Below are positions 44,093 to 54,400 of a DNA stretch of 64,000 nt, in pieces. The notes below the pieces were generated by a model that saw nothing but the letters and a program-made list of their open reading frames with translations, did not search any database and was not told where the DNA came from. The number at the start of each line of letters is the position of its first letter. The stretch's first letter is position 1. Position numbers and translations under genes: made by a program. The DNA is from Methylotenera oryzisoli (GTDB taxonomy: Bacteria > Pseudomonadota > Gammaproteobacteria > Burkholderiales > Methylophilaceae), in contig NZ_PQVH01000002.1 of NCBI RefSeq assembly GCF_004661485.1, forward strand, positions 186,001 to 250,000, in the 5' to 3' direction.

Positions 44093-44460
44093 GCCAAAAC
44101 GGATTCACAGTGTGCAGCAATTTCCTTAAGTAGGTTTAATGCCTGTGTTTATATATGTTTTTATCTTGCTTATTTCATCTAGACTTCATGGGTTTTCTTG
44201 TGTAACATCCACAGTCTTTCAACCTTAATTGTTTAGTAAGGTTTTGAATTTTTCAGGTAATCTACCTGAGTCTATTAAAACATTAAGCGACAAATAGGTT
44301 GTAGGCGTTAAAGGCTAGTTTGATATCTTGTTGCCATATGGCGTGATAGCAAACGATAACTTTTTCGTCCCCACTTACTTTATAAATAGCATGATTGTAG
44401 ATAGCGCTTCATAACGGGCGCTTATTTGTGATGTGCAGTTAAGAATTTAGGAATGACAGC

Positions 44461-45765
44461 ATGGCTCTGAATGTTGAAACCCTCAGCAACCTTGAACGTA
44501 GAATTACTATTAGCGTTCCTTTGCAACCGCTAGAGGCGCAAATTAAACAAAGATTAAATCAAGTTGCACGTACTGCAAAATTCTCTGGATTTAGACCAGG
44601 TAAGGCTCCTATGGGCTTGGTTAACCAACATTACGGTAATCAAGTGCGTGATGAAGTTTACTCAGCAGCGGTAGAAAAAAGCTTTGGTGAAGCGGTAGAT
44701 GAAGCAAAATTGCGTGTTGCTGGCTTCCCTAACATTCAGCACAAACCATTTGATGCTGCATCAGAAACACTAGAATACACAGCAACTTTTGAAGTGTTTC
44801 CAGAAGTTGTGTTGGGTGATTTGTCAAAAGTTAAAATCGAGCGTCCAGTGCTTGAAGTTGGCGACGCTGATGTGAAAAAAACATTAGACGTGCTAGTTAA
44901 GCAACGTGTGAAGTTTGAGCCAGTAAAACGTGCAGCTAAAAAAGGCGATCGCGTTAATGTAACGTTAAAAGCCTTCATGGACGGTGAAGAAGTAGAATCT
45001 ACTGGCGACAATGGTATCGATTTGGTGCTTGGTGAAGCTGGCCGTATGTCTGCGTTTGATGATGAGTTGATTGGCGGTAAAACCGGCGCAACTAAGAAAT
45101 TCGACATCACTTACCCTGAAGACCATAATCCTGCACAATTGGCAGGTAAAACAGTTGGTTACGAGGTCACCTTCGTTTCTGTTTCACAACCAGTGTTGCC
45201 AGAAGTAGATGCGGACTTTGCAAAAAGCCTAGGCGTTGAAGATGGTGATGTTGAAAAAATGAAAGCAGAAGTTGCAGAGAGCCTGAAGCAAGAAGTTGCT
45301 AAGCGCGTAAGTGCAAAATTAAAAGAGCAAGTATTCCAAGCACTAGTGGAATCAGCTGATTTTGATATTCCGCGTATCTTGCTGGAAACTGAAATCAACC
45401 GCATGATGCAAACTACTGAGCAAAATCTGAAACAACGCGGTGCAGATTTGGCTAATATCCAGTTAGAGCCTGGCATGTTCGAAGATCAAGCAAAACGTAG
45501 CACTAAATTACGTCTGTTGCTTGGTGAGTTGATTAACACCAATGGCCTGCATGCAAATGCAGATCAAGTACGTGCAATGGTAGATGTGTTCTCACAAAGT
45601 TTTGAGCGTCCGGCTGACGTAGTCACTTGGTACTATGCTGACCACAAACGTTTAGACGAACCTGCTGCATTAGCAACTGAAGAGAACGCAGTGAGCTGGG
45701 TGTTGTCTCAAGCTAAAGTGACTGATAAAAAAGTTAAATTTGATGATCTAATGGGAAACGCGTAA
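44461..45765 (+). CDS. tig: Trigger factor
   Basis: Ribosome-bound chaperone and prolyl isomerase, 434 residues, full length. The ribosome-binding domain carries the signature FSGFRPGKAPMGLV (about 42-55). The FKBP-type PPIase domain is at about 155-250 (KKGDRVNVTLKAFMDGEEVE), with helical arms at the C-terminus. The stop codon abuts the clpP start, so the two are translated in series. Standard tig-clpP-clpX-lon-hupB order of proteobacteria. Confidence 0.97.
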   Translation: MALNVETLSNLERRITISVPLQPLEAQIKQRLNQVARTAKFSGFRPGKAPMGLVNQHYGNQVRDEVYSAAVEKSFGEAVDEAKLRVAGFPNIQHKPFDAASETLEYTATFEVFPEVVLGDLSKVKIERPVLEVGDADVKKTLDVLVKQRVKFEPVKRAAKKGDRVNVTLKAFMDGEEVESTGDNGIDLVLGEAGRMSAFDDELIGGKTGATKKFDITYPEDHNPAQLAGKTVGYEVTFVSVSQPVLPEVDADFAKSLGVEDGDVEKMKAEVAESLKQEVAKRVSAKLKEQVFQALVESADFDIPRILLETEINRMMQTTEQNLKQRGADLANIQLEPGMFEDQAKRSTKLRLLLGELINTNGLHANADQVRAMVDVFSQSFERPADVVTWYYADHKRLDEPAALATEENAVSWVLSQAKVTDKKVKFDDLMGNA

Positions 45766-46410
45766 ATGAATAAGCACCTGCAACCTCAAGCTCAATCTGA
45801 ATTAATCACCACTGGGTTGGGATACATCCCTATGGTGATTGAGCAAAGTGGTCGCGGTGAGCGTTCATTTGATATCTACTCGCGCTTATTGAAAGAGCGC
45901 GTGATTTTCTTGGTTGGCCCTGTGAACGATATGTCTGCAAACCTAGTGGTTGCGCAGTTATTGTTCCTAGAGGCCGAAAACCCAGATAAAGATATCTCGC
46001 TCTACATTAACTCACCAGGCGGCTCAGTAACAGCTGGTATGTCTATCTACGACACAATGCAGTTCATCAAACCAGACGTAAGCACTTTATGTATTGGCCA
46101 GGCGGCAAGTATGGGTGCATTTTTATTAGCGGCTGGGGCGAAAGATAAACGTTATAGTTTGCCAAACTCTCGCATTATGATTCACCAGCCTTCTGGTGGA
46201 TTCCAAGGGCAGTCATCAGATATCGAGATTCACGCGAAAGAAATTCTTTACTTACGTGCGAAACTGAATGATATATTAGCCCATCATACAGGTAGAACAG
46301 CTGAAGAAATTGACCGTGATACTGAGCGCGATAATTTTATGAGTGCAGAGCAATCTGTCGCTTATGGATTAATCGATAAAGTAATCGGTAATCGTAACGA
46401 AGCTGTTTAA
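45766..46410 (+). CDS. clpP: ATP-dependent Clp protease proteolytic subunit
   Basis: Serine protease that forms the tetradecameric chamber served by ClpX. 214 residues; catalytic Ser115 in GQAASMGAF, His140 in [10 protein letters not shown], and Asp in the TERDNFMS region near 188. A short propeptide precedes LIPMVIEQ-like [20 protein letters not shown]. The ATG follows the tig stop directly without a spacer, indicating translational coupling. Confidence 0.97.
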   Translation: MNKHLQPQAQSELITTGLGYIPMVIEQSGRGERSFDIYSRLLKERVIFLVGPVNDMSANLVVAQLLFLEAENPDKDISLYINSPGGSVTAGMSIYDTMQFIKPDVSTLCIGQAASMGAFLLAAGAKDKRYSLPNSRIMIHQPSGGFQGQSSDIEIHAKEILYLRAKLNDILAHHTGRTAEEIDRDTERDNFMSAEQSVAYGLIDKVIGNRNEAV

Positions 46411-46494
46411 ACTATTAATTTGATTATAGGCGCCTAATTTCAGCGAATTAGGTGCCCGTTAATCCACGCGTAACACTACGTTAGGAAATACTAA

Positions 46495-47775
46495 ATGGCG
46501 ACTAAAGCCGACGACGATAAATTACTTTATTGCTCATTTTGTGGCAAAAGCCAACATGAAGTAAAAAAACTGATAGCAGGTCCATCTGTATTCATTTGTA
46601 ATGAATGTGTGGACTTGTGCAATGACATCATTAAAGAAGAAATTCAAAACTCAGATGGATTAAAATCCACTGACACTAGCCTGCCTACGCCACAAGAAAT
46701 TTGTAAAATATTAGACCAGTATGTGATTGGTCAAACACAAGCGAAGAAAAATCTAGCGGTTGCTGTTTACAACCATTACAAGCGTCTTGGTCATAACAAC
46801 CTATCTAACGGCGGCCAAAAAGATGAAGTGGAAATTGCAAAAAGCAATATTCTGCTAATCGGGCCTACTGGCTCAGGTAAAACTTTATTAGCACAAACAT
46901 TGGCAAGATTACTAGATGTGCCGTTTGTGATGGCTGACGCAACTACATTAACTGAAGCAGGTTATGTGGGTGAAGATGTTGAAAACATCATGCAGAAACT
47001 GTTGCAAAAGTGCGATTACGACACTGAAAAAGCGCAGCGCGGCATCGTGTATATCGATGAAGTAGACAAAATTTCACGTAAATCAGACAATCCATCTATC
47101 ACACGCGATGTGTCAGGTGAAGGTGTACAACAAGCTTTGCTGAAACTGATTGAAGGCACCGTTGCTTCAATCCCGCCACAAGGTGGTCGTAAACATCCTA
47201 ATCAAGAGTTTGTGCAGCTAGATACTACGAACATCTTGTTTATTTGTGGTGGTGCGTTTGATGGCTTGGAAAAAGTGATTCGCTTGCGCTCTGAAAAAGG
47301 TGGTATTGGTTTTGGCGCAGAAGTGAAGAGCAAAGAAGATGTTCGCGCTGTGGGTGAGGTTCTGCGTGATGTAGAACCAGAAGACCTGATTAAATTTGGT
47401 TTGATTCCTGAGTTTATTGGTCGTTTACCAGTCGTTGCTACATTAGAGTCGCTGGATGAGGCGGCTTTGATGACGATCCTAACCGAGCCAAAAAATGCAC
47501 TGACTAAACAATATATTAAATTGTTTAAAATGGAAGGTGTTGATTTAGAGTTCAGAGAATCAGCGCTGCTGCTAATTGCGAAGAAAGCATTAGAGCGTAA
47601 GACTGGTGCGCGTGGTCTGCGTTCTATCATGGAGCATTCGCTGCTAGAGGTGATGTACGAATTACCATCATTAAAGAACTTGAGTAAAGTTGTGATTGAT
47701 GAGGGTGTGATTCGAGGCGATACGCCGCCGCTATTAATTTATGCGGATAAACCAGCCGACGAGGTCTCAGCTTAA
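46495..47775 (+). CDS. clpX: ATP-dependent Clp protease ATP-binding subunit ClpX
   Basis: AAA+ unfoldase that feeds ClpP, 426 residues. The N-terminal zinc-binding domain has Cys pairs in CSFCGKS and CNECVDLC. Walker A is [15 protein letters not shown] (about 120-134), Walker B is VYIDEVDKI (about 183-191), and the pore loop GYVGEDV and ClpP-contact loop region follow. The sensor-2 segment [10 protein letters not shown] lies near 372. A terminator directly follows, separating it from lon. Confidence 0.97.
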   Translation: MATKADDDKLLYCSFCGKSQHEVKKLIAGPSVFICNECVDLCNDIIKEEIQNSDGLKSTDTSLPTPQEICKILDQYVIGQTQAKKNLAVAVYNHYKRLGHNNLSNGGQKDEVEIAKSNILLIGPTGSGKTLLAQTLARLLDVPFVMADATTLTEAGYVGEDVENIMQKLLQKCDYDTEKAQRGIVYIDEVDKISRKSDNPSITRDVSGEGVQQALLKLIEGTVASIPPQGGRKHPNQEFVQLDTTNILFICGGAFDGLEKVIRLRSEKGGIGFGAEVKSKEDVRAVGEVLRDVEPEDLIKFGLIPEFIGRLPVVATLESLDEAALMTILTEPKNALTKQYIKLFKMEGVDLEFRESALLLIAKKALERKTGARGLRSIMEHSLLEVMYELPSLKNLSKVVIDEGVIRGDTPPLLIYADKPADEVSA

Positions 47776-47777
47776 CT

Positions 47778-47810
47778 AAAAAGCCAGCAACTTAAAATTG
47801 CTGGCTTTTT
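47778..47810 (+). terminator. Terminator after clpX
   Basis: AAAAAGCCAGCAA (47778-47790), loop CTTAAAA, TTGCTGGCTTTTT (47798-47810). Perfect stem with flanking A and T runs immediately after the clpX stop. The rest of the 318-base gap to lon holds the lon promoter. Confidence 0.9.
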
Positions 47811-48009
47811 AGTTTTTGTGCCGTGTACTTGTTATTTGCATGCGCACAGATATTTTCACCAAACGCATATACCACGTTAGTTACACCCAGTATTGCCATC
47901 AATCTAGCCCTGTAGCATTGGTGTTTCACTATATTTGGATCTCTAGCTATAAATTTCTTTAAACTTTTTACAATTACTTGTTAAATTTAGTGTTAAATAC
48001 TAATAAATA

Positions 48010-48037
48010 CTTGAACTGTTAATAGTTATCCCCATCA
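48010..48037 (+). promoter_or_regulatory. Sigma-32 heat-shock promoter of lon
   Basis: CTTGAA (48010-48015), 14-base spacer, CCCCATCA (48030-48037). This matches the RpoH consensus (CTTGAA, 13-15 bases, CCCCATNT) at nearly every position. It lies 57 bases upstream of the lon ATG. Confidence 0.88.
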
Positions 48038-48093
48038 ATCAATATATAAGCTCACTTGGGCTTAACTCTTAGCTTAATTTTGGAAGTTGACAC

Positions 48094-50541
48094 ATGGCAC
48101 AATCATTACCTTCATACAATCCAGATAGTGGCTTATTGCCATTATTGCCTTTGCGTGATGTCGTTGTATATCCGCACTTGGTTATCCCTCTTTTTGTTGG
48201 GCGCACGAAGTCTGTTAAAGCCCTTGAGATTGCATCAGAAGGCAATAAGCAAATTCTTTTGGTTGCGCAAAAGTCAGCGAATAAAGACGACCCTGAAGCT
48301 AGCGACTTGCATGAAGTCGGTACGGTAGCAACTGTACTGCAAATGCTTAAGTTACCTGATGGTACGGTAAAGGTGTTAGTCGAGGGCGTGCAGCGTGCGC
48401 GCGTCAGCGAGTTTACCGAAACTGACGAATGCTTTGCTGCTCGTGCAGAGCTAATCGCTGAATCTGTCAGTGACGTAGAAATACAGGCTCTAATGCGCAC
48501 GGTGTTTGCACAGTTTGATCAGTACGTGAAGTTGAACAAAAAGATTCCGCCGGAGATTTTAACTTCGCTCGCTAGCATTGATGAGGCTAGCCGTTTAGCT
48601 GACACCATCGCTGCGCACCTGACATTAAAGTTAGAAGAAAAACAGAAAATTCTGGAAATGATTGATGTTGCCGAGCGTCTGGAGCACTTGCTGCGCTTAA
48701 TGGAAGGCGAAATTGACATTCTGCAAGTAGAAAAACGTATCCGCGGTCGTGTAAAACGCCAGATGGAAAAAACACAGCGCGAATATTATTTGAATGAGCA
48801 AGTGAAGGCGATTCAGAAGGAATTGGGCGAGCAAGATGAAAATGCTGAAATGGATGAGCTCGAAAAGCGCATTGATGAAGCCCGCATGCCAAAAGAAGCG
48901 CTTGCCAAAGTGTCGAGTGAACTTAAAAAATTAAAACTGATGTCACCAATGTCAGCAGAGGCTTCTGTTGTACGTAATTACATTGATACCCTCATCAATT
49001 TACCTTGGAAGAAAAAAACTAAAATCAGTAAAGATTTAGTCAAGGCCGAAGCGATATTGGATGATGATCATTTTGGTTTAGAGAAAGTAAAAGAACGTAT
49101 CGTTGAGTACCTCGCGGTGCAACAACGTGTCGATAAGATTAAAGCACCAATTTTATGCTTGGTGGGGCCACCTGGTGTTGGTAAGACCTCGTTAGGGCAA
49201 AGTATTGCTAAGGCGGTGAATAGAAAATTCATCCGTATGGCGTTGGGTGGCGTGCGTGATGAGTCTGAAATTCGTGGTCACAGACGTACTTATATTGGCT
49301 CTATGCCAGGTAAAATTCTGCAAAGCATGTCTAAAGTTGGCGTGAAAAACCCATTGTTCCTGCTGGATGAGGTGGATAAATTAGGGCAAGACTTTAGAGG
49401 TGACCCTTCTTCAGCCTTGCTAGAAGTGCTAGACCCTGAGCAAAACCATACCTTTGCCGATCATTACATTGAGGTTGAGTACGATTTGTCAGACGTCATG
49501 TTTGTGGCGACTGCTAACTCGATGAATATTCCTGCGCCTTTGTTGGACCGTATGGAAATCATTAATCTTTCCGGTTATACCGAAGATGAGAAAGTAAATA
49601 TCGCGATGCGCTATTTACTGCCTAAACAGCTTAAATCTCATGGTCTCAACGAGCTAGAGGTACATATTTCAGAGCCAGCGATTCGCGATATCGTACGCTT
49701 TTACACACGTGAGGCTGGTGTACGTAGATTAGAGCAAGAAGTGGCAAAAGTTTGCCGTAAAGTGGTCAAAGAGCTACTCACGACCAAAGCGAAGCAGGGC
49801 ACAAAAGCACCTAAAAAGATTAATGTGACACCGAAGAACTTAGATAAATATTTAGGTGTTCAGCGCTATGACTTTGGCGTTGCAGCCAAAGAAAACCAAG
49901 TGGGACAAGTAACTGGGCTTGCTTGGACATCGGTAGGTGGTGAGTTGCTGACTATTGAAGCAGTGTTGTTACCAGGTAAAGGTAAAACTACGACTACAGG
50001 TAAGCTTGGGGATGTCATGAAAGAGTCTACACAAGCCGCGATGAGCGTTGTGCGTAGTAGAGCTGAGCGCTTAGGTATAGAAGGTAACTTCTACGAAGAA
50101 CATGACATTCACATCCACTTCCCTGAGGGCGCTACGCCTAAAGATGGACCAAGTGCAGGTATTGCTATTACTACTGCCTTAGTTTCAATTCTGACGGGCA
50201 TTCCTGTGCGTGCTGATGTAGCGATGACGGGTGAGATTACCTTGCGCGGTGAAGTGTTACCAATTGGCGGCTTGAAAGAGAAGTTGTTGGCTGCACATCG
50301 TGGTGGTATTAAAACCGTATTGATTCCACAGCAAAACGTGAAAGACTTGGCTGATATACCGGAAAACATTAAAAATCATCTGGATATACACCCGGTACAA
50401 TGGATTGATGACGTGTTGGCGCTAGCCTTAGCTTCAAAACCAGTGCCGCGTTCTGAGGAGGCTGACGTCGCAAAAGATGTACAACCTACTGATAATTCAA
50501 AGGAAAAGTCAGACGTTGCACAAGAAACAACTAAGCATTAA
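48094..50541 (+). CDS. lon: ATP-dependent protease Lon
   Basis: 815-residue AAA+ serine protease for damaged and regulatory proteins. The N-terminal substrate domain starts with [23 protein letters not shown]. Walker A is [15 protein letters not shown] (about 353-367) and Walker [12 protein letters not shown]. The protease domain holds catalytic Ser in [11 protein letters not shown] (about 688) and Lys in [14 protein letters not shown] (about 731). The C-terminal tail is acidic and variable. It has its own heat-shock promoter after the clpX terminator. ATG 48094 is supported by the family N-terminus. Confidence 0.97.
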   Translation: MAQSLPSYNPDSGLLPLLPLRDVVVYPHLVIPLFVGRTKSVKALEIASEGNKQILLVAQKSANKDDPEASDLHEVGTVATVLQMLKLPDGTVKVLVEGVQRARVSEFTETDECFAARAELIAESVSDVEIQALMRTVFAQFDQYVKLNKKIPPEILTSLASIDEASRLADTIAAHLTLKLEEKQKILEMIDVAERLEHLLRLMEGEIDILQVEKRIRGRVKRQMEKTQREYYLNEQVKAIQKELGEQDENAEMDELEKRIDEARMPKEALAKVSSELKKLKLMSPMSAEASVVRNYIDTLINLPWKKKTKISKDLVKAEAILDDDHFGLEKVKERIVEYLAVQQRVDKIKAPILCLVGPPGVGKTSLGQSIAKAVNRKFIRMALGGVRDESEIRGHRRTYIGSMPGKILQSMSKVGVKNPLFLLDEVDKLGQDFRGDPSSALLEVLDPEQNHTFADHYIEVEYDLSDVMFVATANSMNIPAPLLDRMEIINLSGYTEDEKVNIAMRYLLPKQLKSHGLNELEVHISEPAIRDIVRFYTREAGVRRLEQEVAKVCRKVVKELLTTKAKQGTKAPKKINVTPKNLDKYLGVQRYDFGVAAKENQVGQVTGLAWTSVGGELLTIEAVLLPGKGKTTTTGKLGDVMKESTQAAMSVVRSRAERLGIEGNFYEEHDIHIHFPEGATPKDGPSAGIAITTALVSILTGIPVRADVAMTGEITLRGEVLPIGGLKEKLLAAHRGGIKTVLIPQQNVKDLADIPENIKNHLDIHPVQWIDDVLALALASKPVPRSEEADVAKDVQPTDNSKEKSDVAQETTKH

Positions 50542-50572
50542 AAAATAAGTGCGTTTTAACCCGTATTAACGC

Positions 50573-50602
50573 TTGACATAGCCTTTGTTGGCTTGATATA
50601 AA
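50573..50602 (+). promoter_or_regulatory. Sigma-70 promoter of hupB
   Basis: TTGACA (50573-50578), 18-base spacer, TATAAA (50597-50602): perfect -35, five of six at -10, 76 bases upstream of the hupB start. Confidence 0.75.
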
Positions 50603-50677
50603 GTTGATACGGGTGGTTTGTTACCCAGACTGTCTGCCGAAGTTTTTTATTTAATAAACCTTGAGAGGGGATTACAC

Positions 50678-50950
50678 GTGAATAAATCAGAACTAATTGA
50701 CGAGATTGCTAGTGCCGCAGGTATTTCAAAAGCTGCTGCTGGTCGTGCGCTAGATGCAACAACTGCTGCAATTACAAAAGCAATTAAAAAAGGTGATCTA
50801 GTAACATTGATTGGCTTTGGTACGTTTTATGTAGGTAAACGTGAGGCTCGTAACGGCCGTAACCCACGCACAGGCGAAACAATTAAAATTCAAGCTGCAA
50901 ATTCTCCTAAATTTAGGGCTGGTAAAGCGCTTAAAGATGCTGTAAACTAG
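50678..50950 (+). CDS. hupB: DNA-binding protein HU
   Basis: Nucleoid-associated protein of 90 residues. The whole family pattern is visible: [37 protein letters not shown] with the DNA-intercalating RNPxTG loop, and the C-terminal [14 protein letters not shown]. The start is GTG 50678, because the family begins with NKSELI; it is preceded by a strong GAGAGGGG ribosome binding site. Placed directly after lon as in most proteobacteria. tRNA-Val follows after 19 bases. Confidence 0.95.
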   Translation: MNKSELIDEIASAAGISKAAAGRALDATTAAITKAIKKGDLVTLIGFGTFYVGKREARNGRNPRTGETIKIQAANSPKFRAGKALKDAVN

Positions 50951-50969
50951 CGTTTTCGTTGGTGATGCA

Positions 50970-51045
50970 GGGTGCTTAGCTCAGTTGGTAGAGCGTCGCC
51001 CTTACAAGGCGAATGTCAGCGGTTCGACCCCGTTAGCACCCACCA
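50970..51045 (+). tRNA. tRNA-Val (anticodon UAC)
   Basis: 76 bases with encoded CCA. Acceptor GGGTGCT pairs with AGCACCC; the D arm is GCTCAGTTGGTAGAGC; anticodon stem TCGCC/GGCGA with loop CTTACAA gives TAC; T arm GCGGTTCGACCCCGT. Confidence 0.97.
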
Positions 51046-51206
51046 AAAACCAACGATAATGTGACTAAGCCGTTTCTAATTTTATAAATTCAGAGTGCTG
51101 GTAGTTTAAGCGCTCTTTATTTTGTAAAAAATCTGCAGTAGTTAATGACTGCAGTGACTAGAAGCGCAAATTTTTAAGTATGTTATTTAATAATATACTG
51201 AGTTAT

Positions 51207-51283
51207 GGAGTGGTAGTTCAGTTGGTTAGAATACCGGCCTGTCACGCCGGGGGTCGCGGGTTCGAGTCCCGTCCACTCCGCCA
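51207..51283 (+). tRNA. tRNA-Asp (anticodon GUC)
   Basis: 77 bases with encoded CCA. Acceptor GGAGTGG pairs with CCACTCC; anticodon stem CCGGC/GCCGG with loop CTGTCAC gives GTC; T arm CGGGTTCGAGTCCCG. The 161 bases between it and tRNA-Val hold no recognised feature. Confidence 0.97.
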
Positions 51284-51286
51284 AAT

Positions 51287-51316
51287 AAAAAAGCGAGCCT
51301 CTAGGCTCGCTTTTTT
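51287..51316 (+). terminator. Terminator after tRNA-Asp
   Basis: Stem GCGAGCC/GGCTCGC around a four-base loop, flanked by A-run (51287-51292) and T-run (51311-51316), directly behind the tRNA. Confidence 0.9.
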
Positions 51317-51523
51317 ATTTCTATCTCGCCAATACTTTCATTAGGCGTTAATCCTATCCTTCCTCATCCGAACTTGTTCCCTTAATCTATTGTCATCACT
51401 CACTCAAGTCATGTTTCAACTATAACTTGTGATATATTAATGACCCTTGGCTTATGGTTGATATTGATTGTAAGCTTTTACATTTTTAATGATTTTTCAG
51501 CATATTTTTAAGAAGAGAACTTT

Positions 51524-53422
51524 ATGTTAGATGGTATCCGTTCTGTAGCTAAAGGCTGGGTAGGGAAAGCTATATTGGCTTTCATTACAGTTCCTTTTGC
51601 TTTATTTGGGATTGACTCTTATTTGAGTCAGGCCGGTAATAATGCGGCAATTGCAAAAGTTGATGGTAGCGAAATCTCTGTGCAAGCATACTCAAATGCA
51701 ATGCAGAATTTGCGTAATCGGATGCAAAGTGAAGGAAAAGCAGACCAGGCGCAATTAGACAGCCCAGAAGTGAAAGCAATGGTGTTGGATCAGTTGATTA
51801 ATGAGCAGTTGCTAGAAAAGGAAATTCAGCGCGCAAACTATAAAATTAGCGACGCACAATTAGCCACTTATATTACTGCGATGCCATCTTTCCAAAAGGA
51901 CGGTAAGTTCTCACAAGAGTTGTATGATGAACTGTTGCAGCAAAACAGATATACCCCGAAAAAATTTGAAGCCGAGATTCGTGCAACTTTATTAGCGCAG
52001 CAAGCACAGGATGGCATTGCTAAGCTTGGTTTTATTTCTACCGCGCGTGCTGACAAGACTTTAAAGCTTTTAAATCAAAAGCGTGTAGTCACAGTGTCTG
52101 AGCTTAAAACTAAAGACTATCTAGACCAAGTTAAAGTATCTCCTGAAGAGGTAAAAGCTTATTACGATAAGCATAAGGATAAGTTGCGTGATCCTGAGCA
52201 GGTGAAAATTGAATTCTTATTGTTATCAGCAAGTAGTTTAGTGCCTGGCATTAAAGTCGATGATGCTGATGTGAAGCGTTATTACGATGAGAATTCAGCT
52301 AAATTTAAAGGTGATGAGCAAAGACGCGCTAGCCATATCTTGATTGGTTTTGGTGTGAACGCAACGCCTGAGCAAAAAGAAGAGGCTAAGAATAAAGCGC
52401 AAGCTTTGTTAGCAACTATCAAAAAGAACCCAAAATCTTTTGAAGAGTTAGCAATTAAGAACTCACAAGACCCTGGCTCTGCAACTAAAGGTGGTGATTT
52501 AGGCAGCTTTGGCCGTGGCGCAATGGTAAAGCCATTTGAAGAAGCAGCATTTAAAATGAAGGTAGGTGAGGTTAGCGATTTAGTGGAATCTGAATTTGGC
52601 TATCACATCATTAAAGTCACAGAGATTACTGGTCAAGGCTCTGATTTTGAATCATTGAAAGCGCAAATTAAAGGTGACTTGATTTTCCAAAAGGCACAAG
52701 CTGAGTTTGTTGAAAAAGCCGAGAGCTTCAGTAATGCGGTTTATGAGCAATCTGAAAGCTTGGCACCGGTTGCTAAAATGTTTGGTGGTCAGTTACAGCT
52801 TTCTGGTTGGACTTCACGTGAAGAAGCGGCTAAGTTCTTCAAGAACGATAAAATCGTTAGTTTGATTTTCTCACCAGAATCTATCAAAGAACACCGCAAT
52901 ACTGAGGCTGTTGAGATTTCACCTAATAATCTGGTTTCTGCGCGTGTGCTTGAGTACAAGCCAGCAGCAACAAAATCATTTGATGCTGTAAAAGCAGGTA
53001 TTGAAGATTTGCTTAAACTTGAGGCGGCTTCAAAGTTAGCAATTGCTAAAGGTGAAGAGGCACTGAAAACCTTGCGTGCTGGCGGTTCAGTTGCTAATTT
53101 AGACTGGATCCCTGAGGTGAAGGTAGACCGTAAAAATGCACAGGGCTTAACACAGCTTGCAATGACACAGGTGTTTAAAACTGATGTAAGCAAGTTACCG
53201 GCTTACTCTGGTTTGGCAGATAGCAAATTGGGTTATTTGATTGTAAAAATCATTGAAGTAGATACTGCTAGCGTTGCTGATGCCGAGTCTGTGAAAACGG
53301 CCAAAGGCGAGCTAAGCCAAGTGTTATCAGATGAGTACTTATCAGCGTATAAACAATCGCTACGTGAAAAAGTTAAAGTGACTGTTAACCAACGTTTGTT
53401 GTTAGAAAATACTAACCACTAA
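51524..53422 (+). CDS. ppiD: Peptidyl-prolyl isomerase PpiD (SurA/parvulin type, membrane-anchored)
   Basis: 632-residue periplasmic chaperone attached to the inner membrane near SecYEG. One N-terminal anchor (AILAFITVPFALFGIDSYL), a SurA-like N domain (about 45-190), a parvulin domain (about 265-370) with RRASHILIGF, SQDPGSATKGGDLGSFGRG and FGYHIIKVTEI, and a helical C-terminal part. Position after hupB and the tRNAs matches the usual lon-hupB-ppiD order. Closed by a bidirectional terminator shared with fabI. Confidence 0.95.
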   Translation: MLDGIRSVAKGWVGKAILAFITVPFALFGIDSYLSQAGNNAAIAKVDGSEISVQAYSNAMQNLRNRMQSEGKADQAQLDSPEVKAMVLDQLINEQLLEKEIQRANYKISDAQLATYITAMPSFQKDGKFSQELYDELLQQNRYTPKKFEAEIRATLLAQQAQDGIAKLGFISTARADKTLKLLNQKRVVTVSELKTKDYLDQVKVSPEEVKAYYDKHKDKLRDPEQVKIEFLLLSASSLVPGIKVDDADVKRYYDENSAKFKGDEQRRASHILIGFGVNATPEQKEEAKNKAQALLATIKKNPKSFEELAIKNSQDPGSATKGGDLGSFGRGAMVKPFEEAAFKMKVGEVSDLVESEFGYHIIKVTEITGQGSDFESLKAQIKGDLIFQKAQAEFVEKAESFSNAVYEQSESLAPVAKMFGGQLQLSGWTSREEAAKFFKNDKIVSLIFSPESIKEHRNTEAVEISPNNLVSARVLEYKPAATKSFDAVKAGIEDLLKLEAASKLAIAKGEEALKTLRAGGSVANLDWIPEVKVDRKNAQGLTQLAMTQVFKTDVSKLPAYSGLADSKLGYLIVKIIEVDTASVADAESVKTAKGELSQVLSDEYLSAYKQSLREKVKVTVNQRLLLENTNH

Positions 53423-53468
53423 TGATATGGATGGCCTCGGAATGAGGTCATTCTTTTCAGTAGGCAAT

Positions 53469-53494
53469 AAAAAAGGCACCTAGGTGCCTTTTTT
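53469..53494. terminator. Bidirectional terminator between ppiD and fabI
   Basis: AAAAAAGGCACC-TA-GGTGCCTTTTTT, a nearly perfect palindrome with A/T flanks, between two convergent genes. Confidence 0.9.
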
Positions 53495-53515
53495 ATTGCG
53501 CGTTAATCGCTTAAC

Positions 53516-54301
53516 TTAATCAATGCTGCCTGCAGCAGTGATATTCATACCACCGTCTACATAAGTGATTTCGCCTGTTATACCAGAAGCCAAGTCACTA
53601 CAGAGGAAAGCTGAAGCATTACCAACTTCTTCAATCGTGACGTTTCTACGTAATGCAGCGTGCTTCTCGTTAAAGCCAATCATTTTGTCAAAATCTGCAA
53701 TACCTGATGCTGCAAGCGTTTTAATCGGGCCTGCAGACACCGCATTAACACGGATGCCACGTGGGCCTAGGCTTTGCGCTAAATAACGTACGTTTGCCTC
53801 TAAACTCGCTTTGGCTAAGCCCATTACGTTGTAGTTAGGCATCGTGCGTTCTGCACCTAGATAGCTTAGTGTTAATAGGCTGCCTTTACGGCCTTCCATC
53901 ATCGGATAAGCTGCTTTGGCCAGTGCTGAGAAGCTATATGAGCTAATGTCGTGTGCAATGCGGAAATATTCGCGATTAACTGCCTCTAGGTAGTCACCAG
54001 CGAGTGCGACTTTAGGTACAAAGGCAACAGAGTGGACCAATGCATCTAAACCATCCCAGTGTTTAGCTAGTGCAGGGAATAGTGCGTCGATTTGTGCGTC
54101 TTCAGCAACATCGCATGGCAATACGATTTTTGAGTCAAAGTCTGCGGCTAAATCTGCAACGCGCTTTTCATGTTTGTCAATTTGATAAGTGAATGCGAGT
54201 TCTGCGCCTTCTCTTTTCATAGCGGCAGCAATGCCATAAGCGATTGAGCGGTTACTTAATAAGCCCGCGATGAGTACTTTTTTACCAGCTAAGAATCCCA
54301 T
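53516..54301 (-). CDS. fabI: Enoyl-[acyl-carrier-protein] reductase (NADH)
   Basis: Final reduction of each fatty-acid elongation cycle. 261 residues of the divergent short-chain dehydrogenase type: [20 protein letters not shown] for NAD binding, LVHSVAF near 92, the catalytic Tyr and Lys in [19 protein letters not shown] (about 156-174), and [10 protein letters not shown] near 191 in the substrate loop. Normal length. Last gene of the minus-strand run from gloB. Confidence 0.96.
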   Translation of the reverse strand: MGFLAGKKVLIAGLLSNRSIAYGIAAAMKREGAELAFTYQIDKHEKRVADLAADFDSKIVLPCDVAEDAQIDALFPALAKHWDGLDALVHSVAFVPKVALAGDYLEAVNREYFRIAHDISSYSFSALAKAAYPMMEGRKGSLLTLSYLGAERTMPNYNVMGLAKASLEANVRYLAQSLGPRGIRVNAVSAGPIKTLAASGIADFDKMIGFNEKHAALRRNVTIEEVGNASAFLCSDLASGITGEITYVDGGMNITAAGSID

Positions 54302-54400
54302 AGTTATTTCCTATTTACTTGTCATTAGAGGAAGGGGTGGTTTAGCATCGGCTAAACTCGATAGCTGCGTGATAGCTTAGATTCAGATTGATATATGGAA

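Larger units (their letters stand above)
43705..44460. other. 756-base gene-free region between the Ser/Thr-rich gene and tig
   Basis: No protein gene recognised on either strand. It holds a 16-bp perfect palindrome (43856-43871), a 9-bp hairpin (44068-44092), a small hairpin CAGGTA/TACCTG (44254-44268), and AGCGC/GCGCT in the tig leader (44403-44422). TTGCCA (44331) and GATAAC (44355) are a weak candidate tig promoter. An unannotated small RNA is possible; nothing matches an RNA family I know. Confidence 0.5.

Noticed and set aside
44331-44376. CCCCAC (44369) as a sigma-32 -10 element before tig
   Set aside because: No CTTGAA-like -35 at 13-15 bases upstream, unlike the lon promoter.
39786-51283. 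Integrated element at tRNA-Leu, tRNA-Val or tRNA-Asp
   Set aside because: No integrase, no repeated tRNA 3' end and only conserved chromosomal genes next to the tRNAs.
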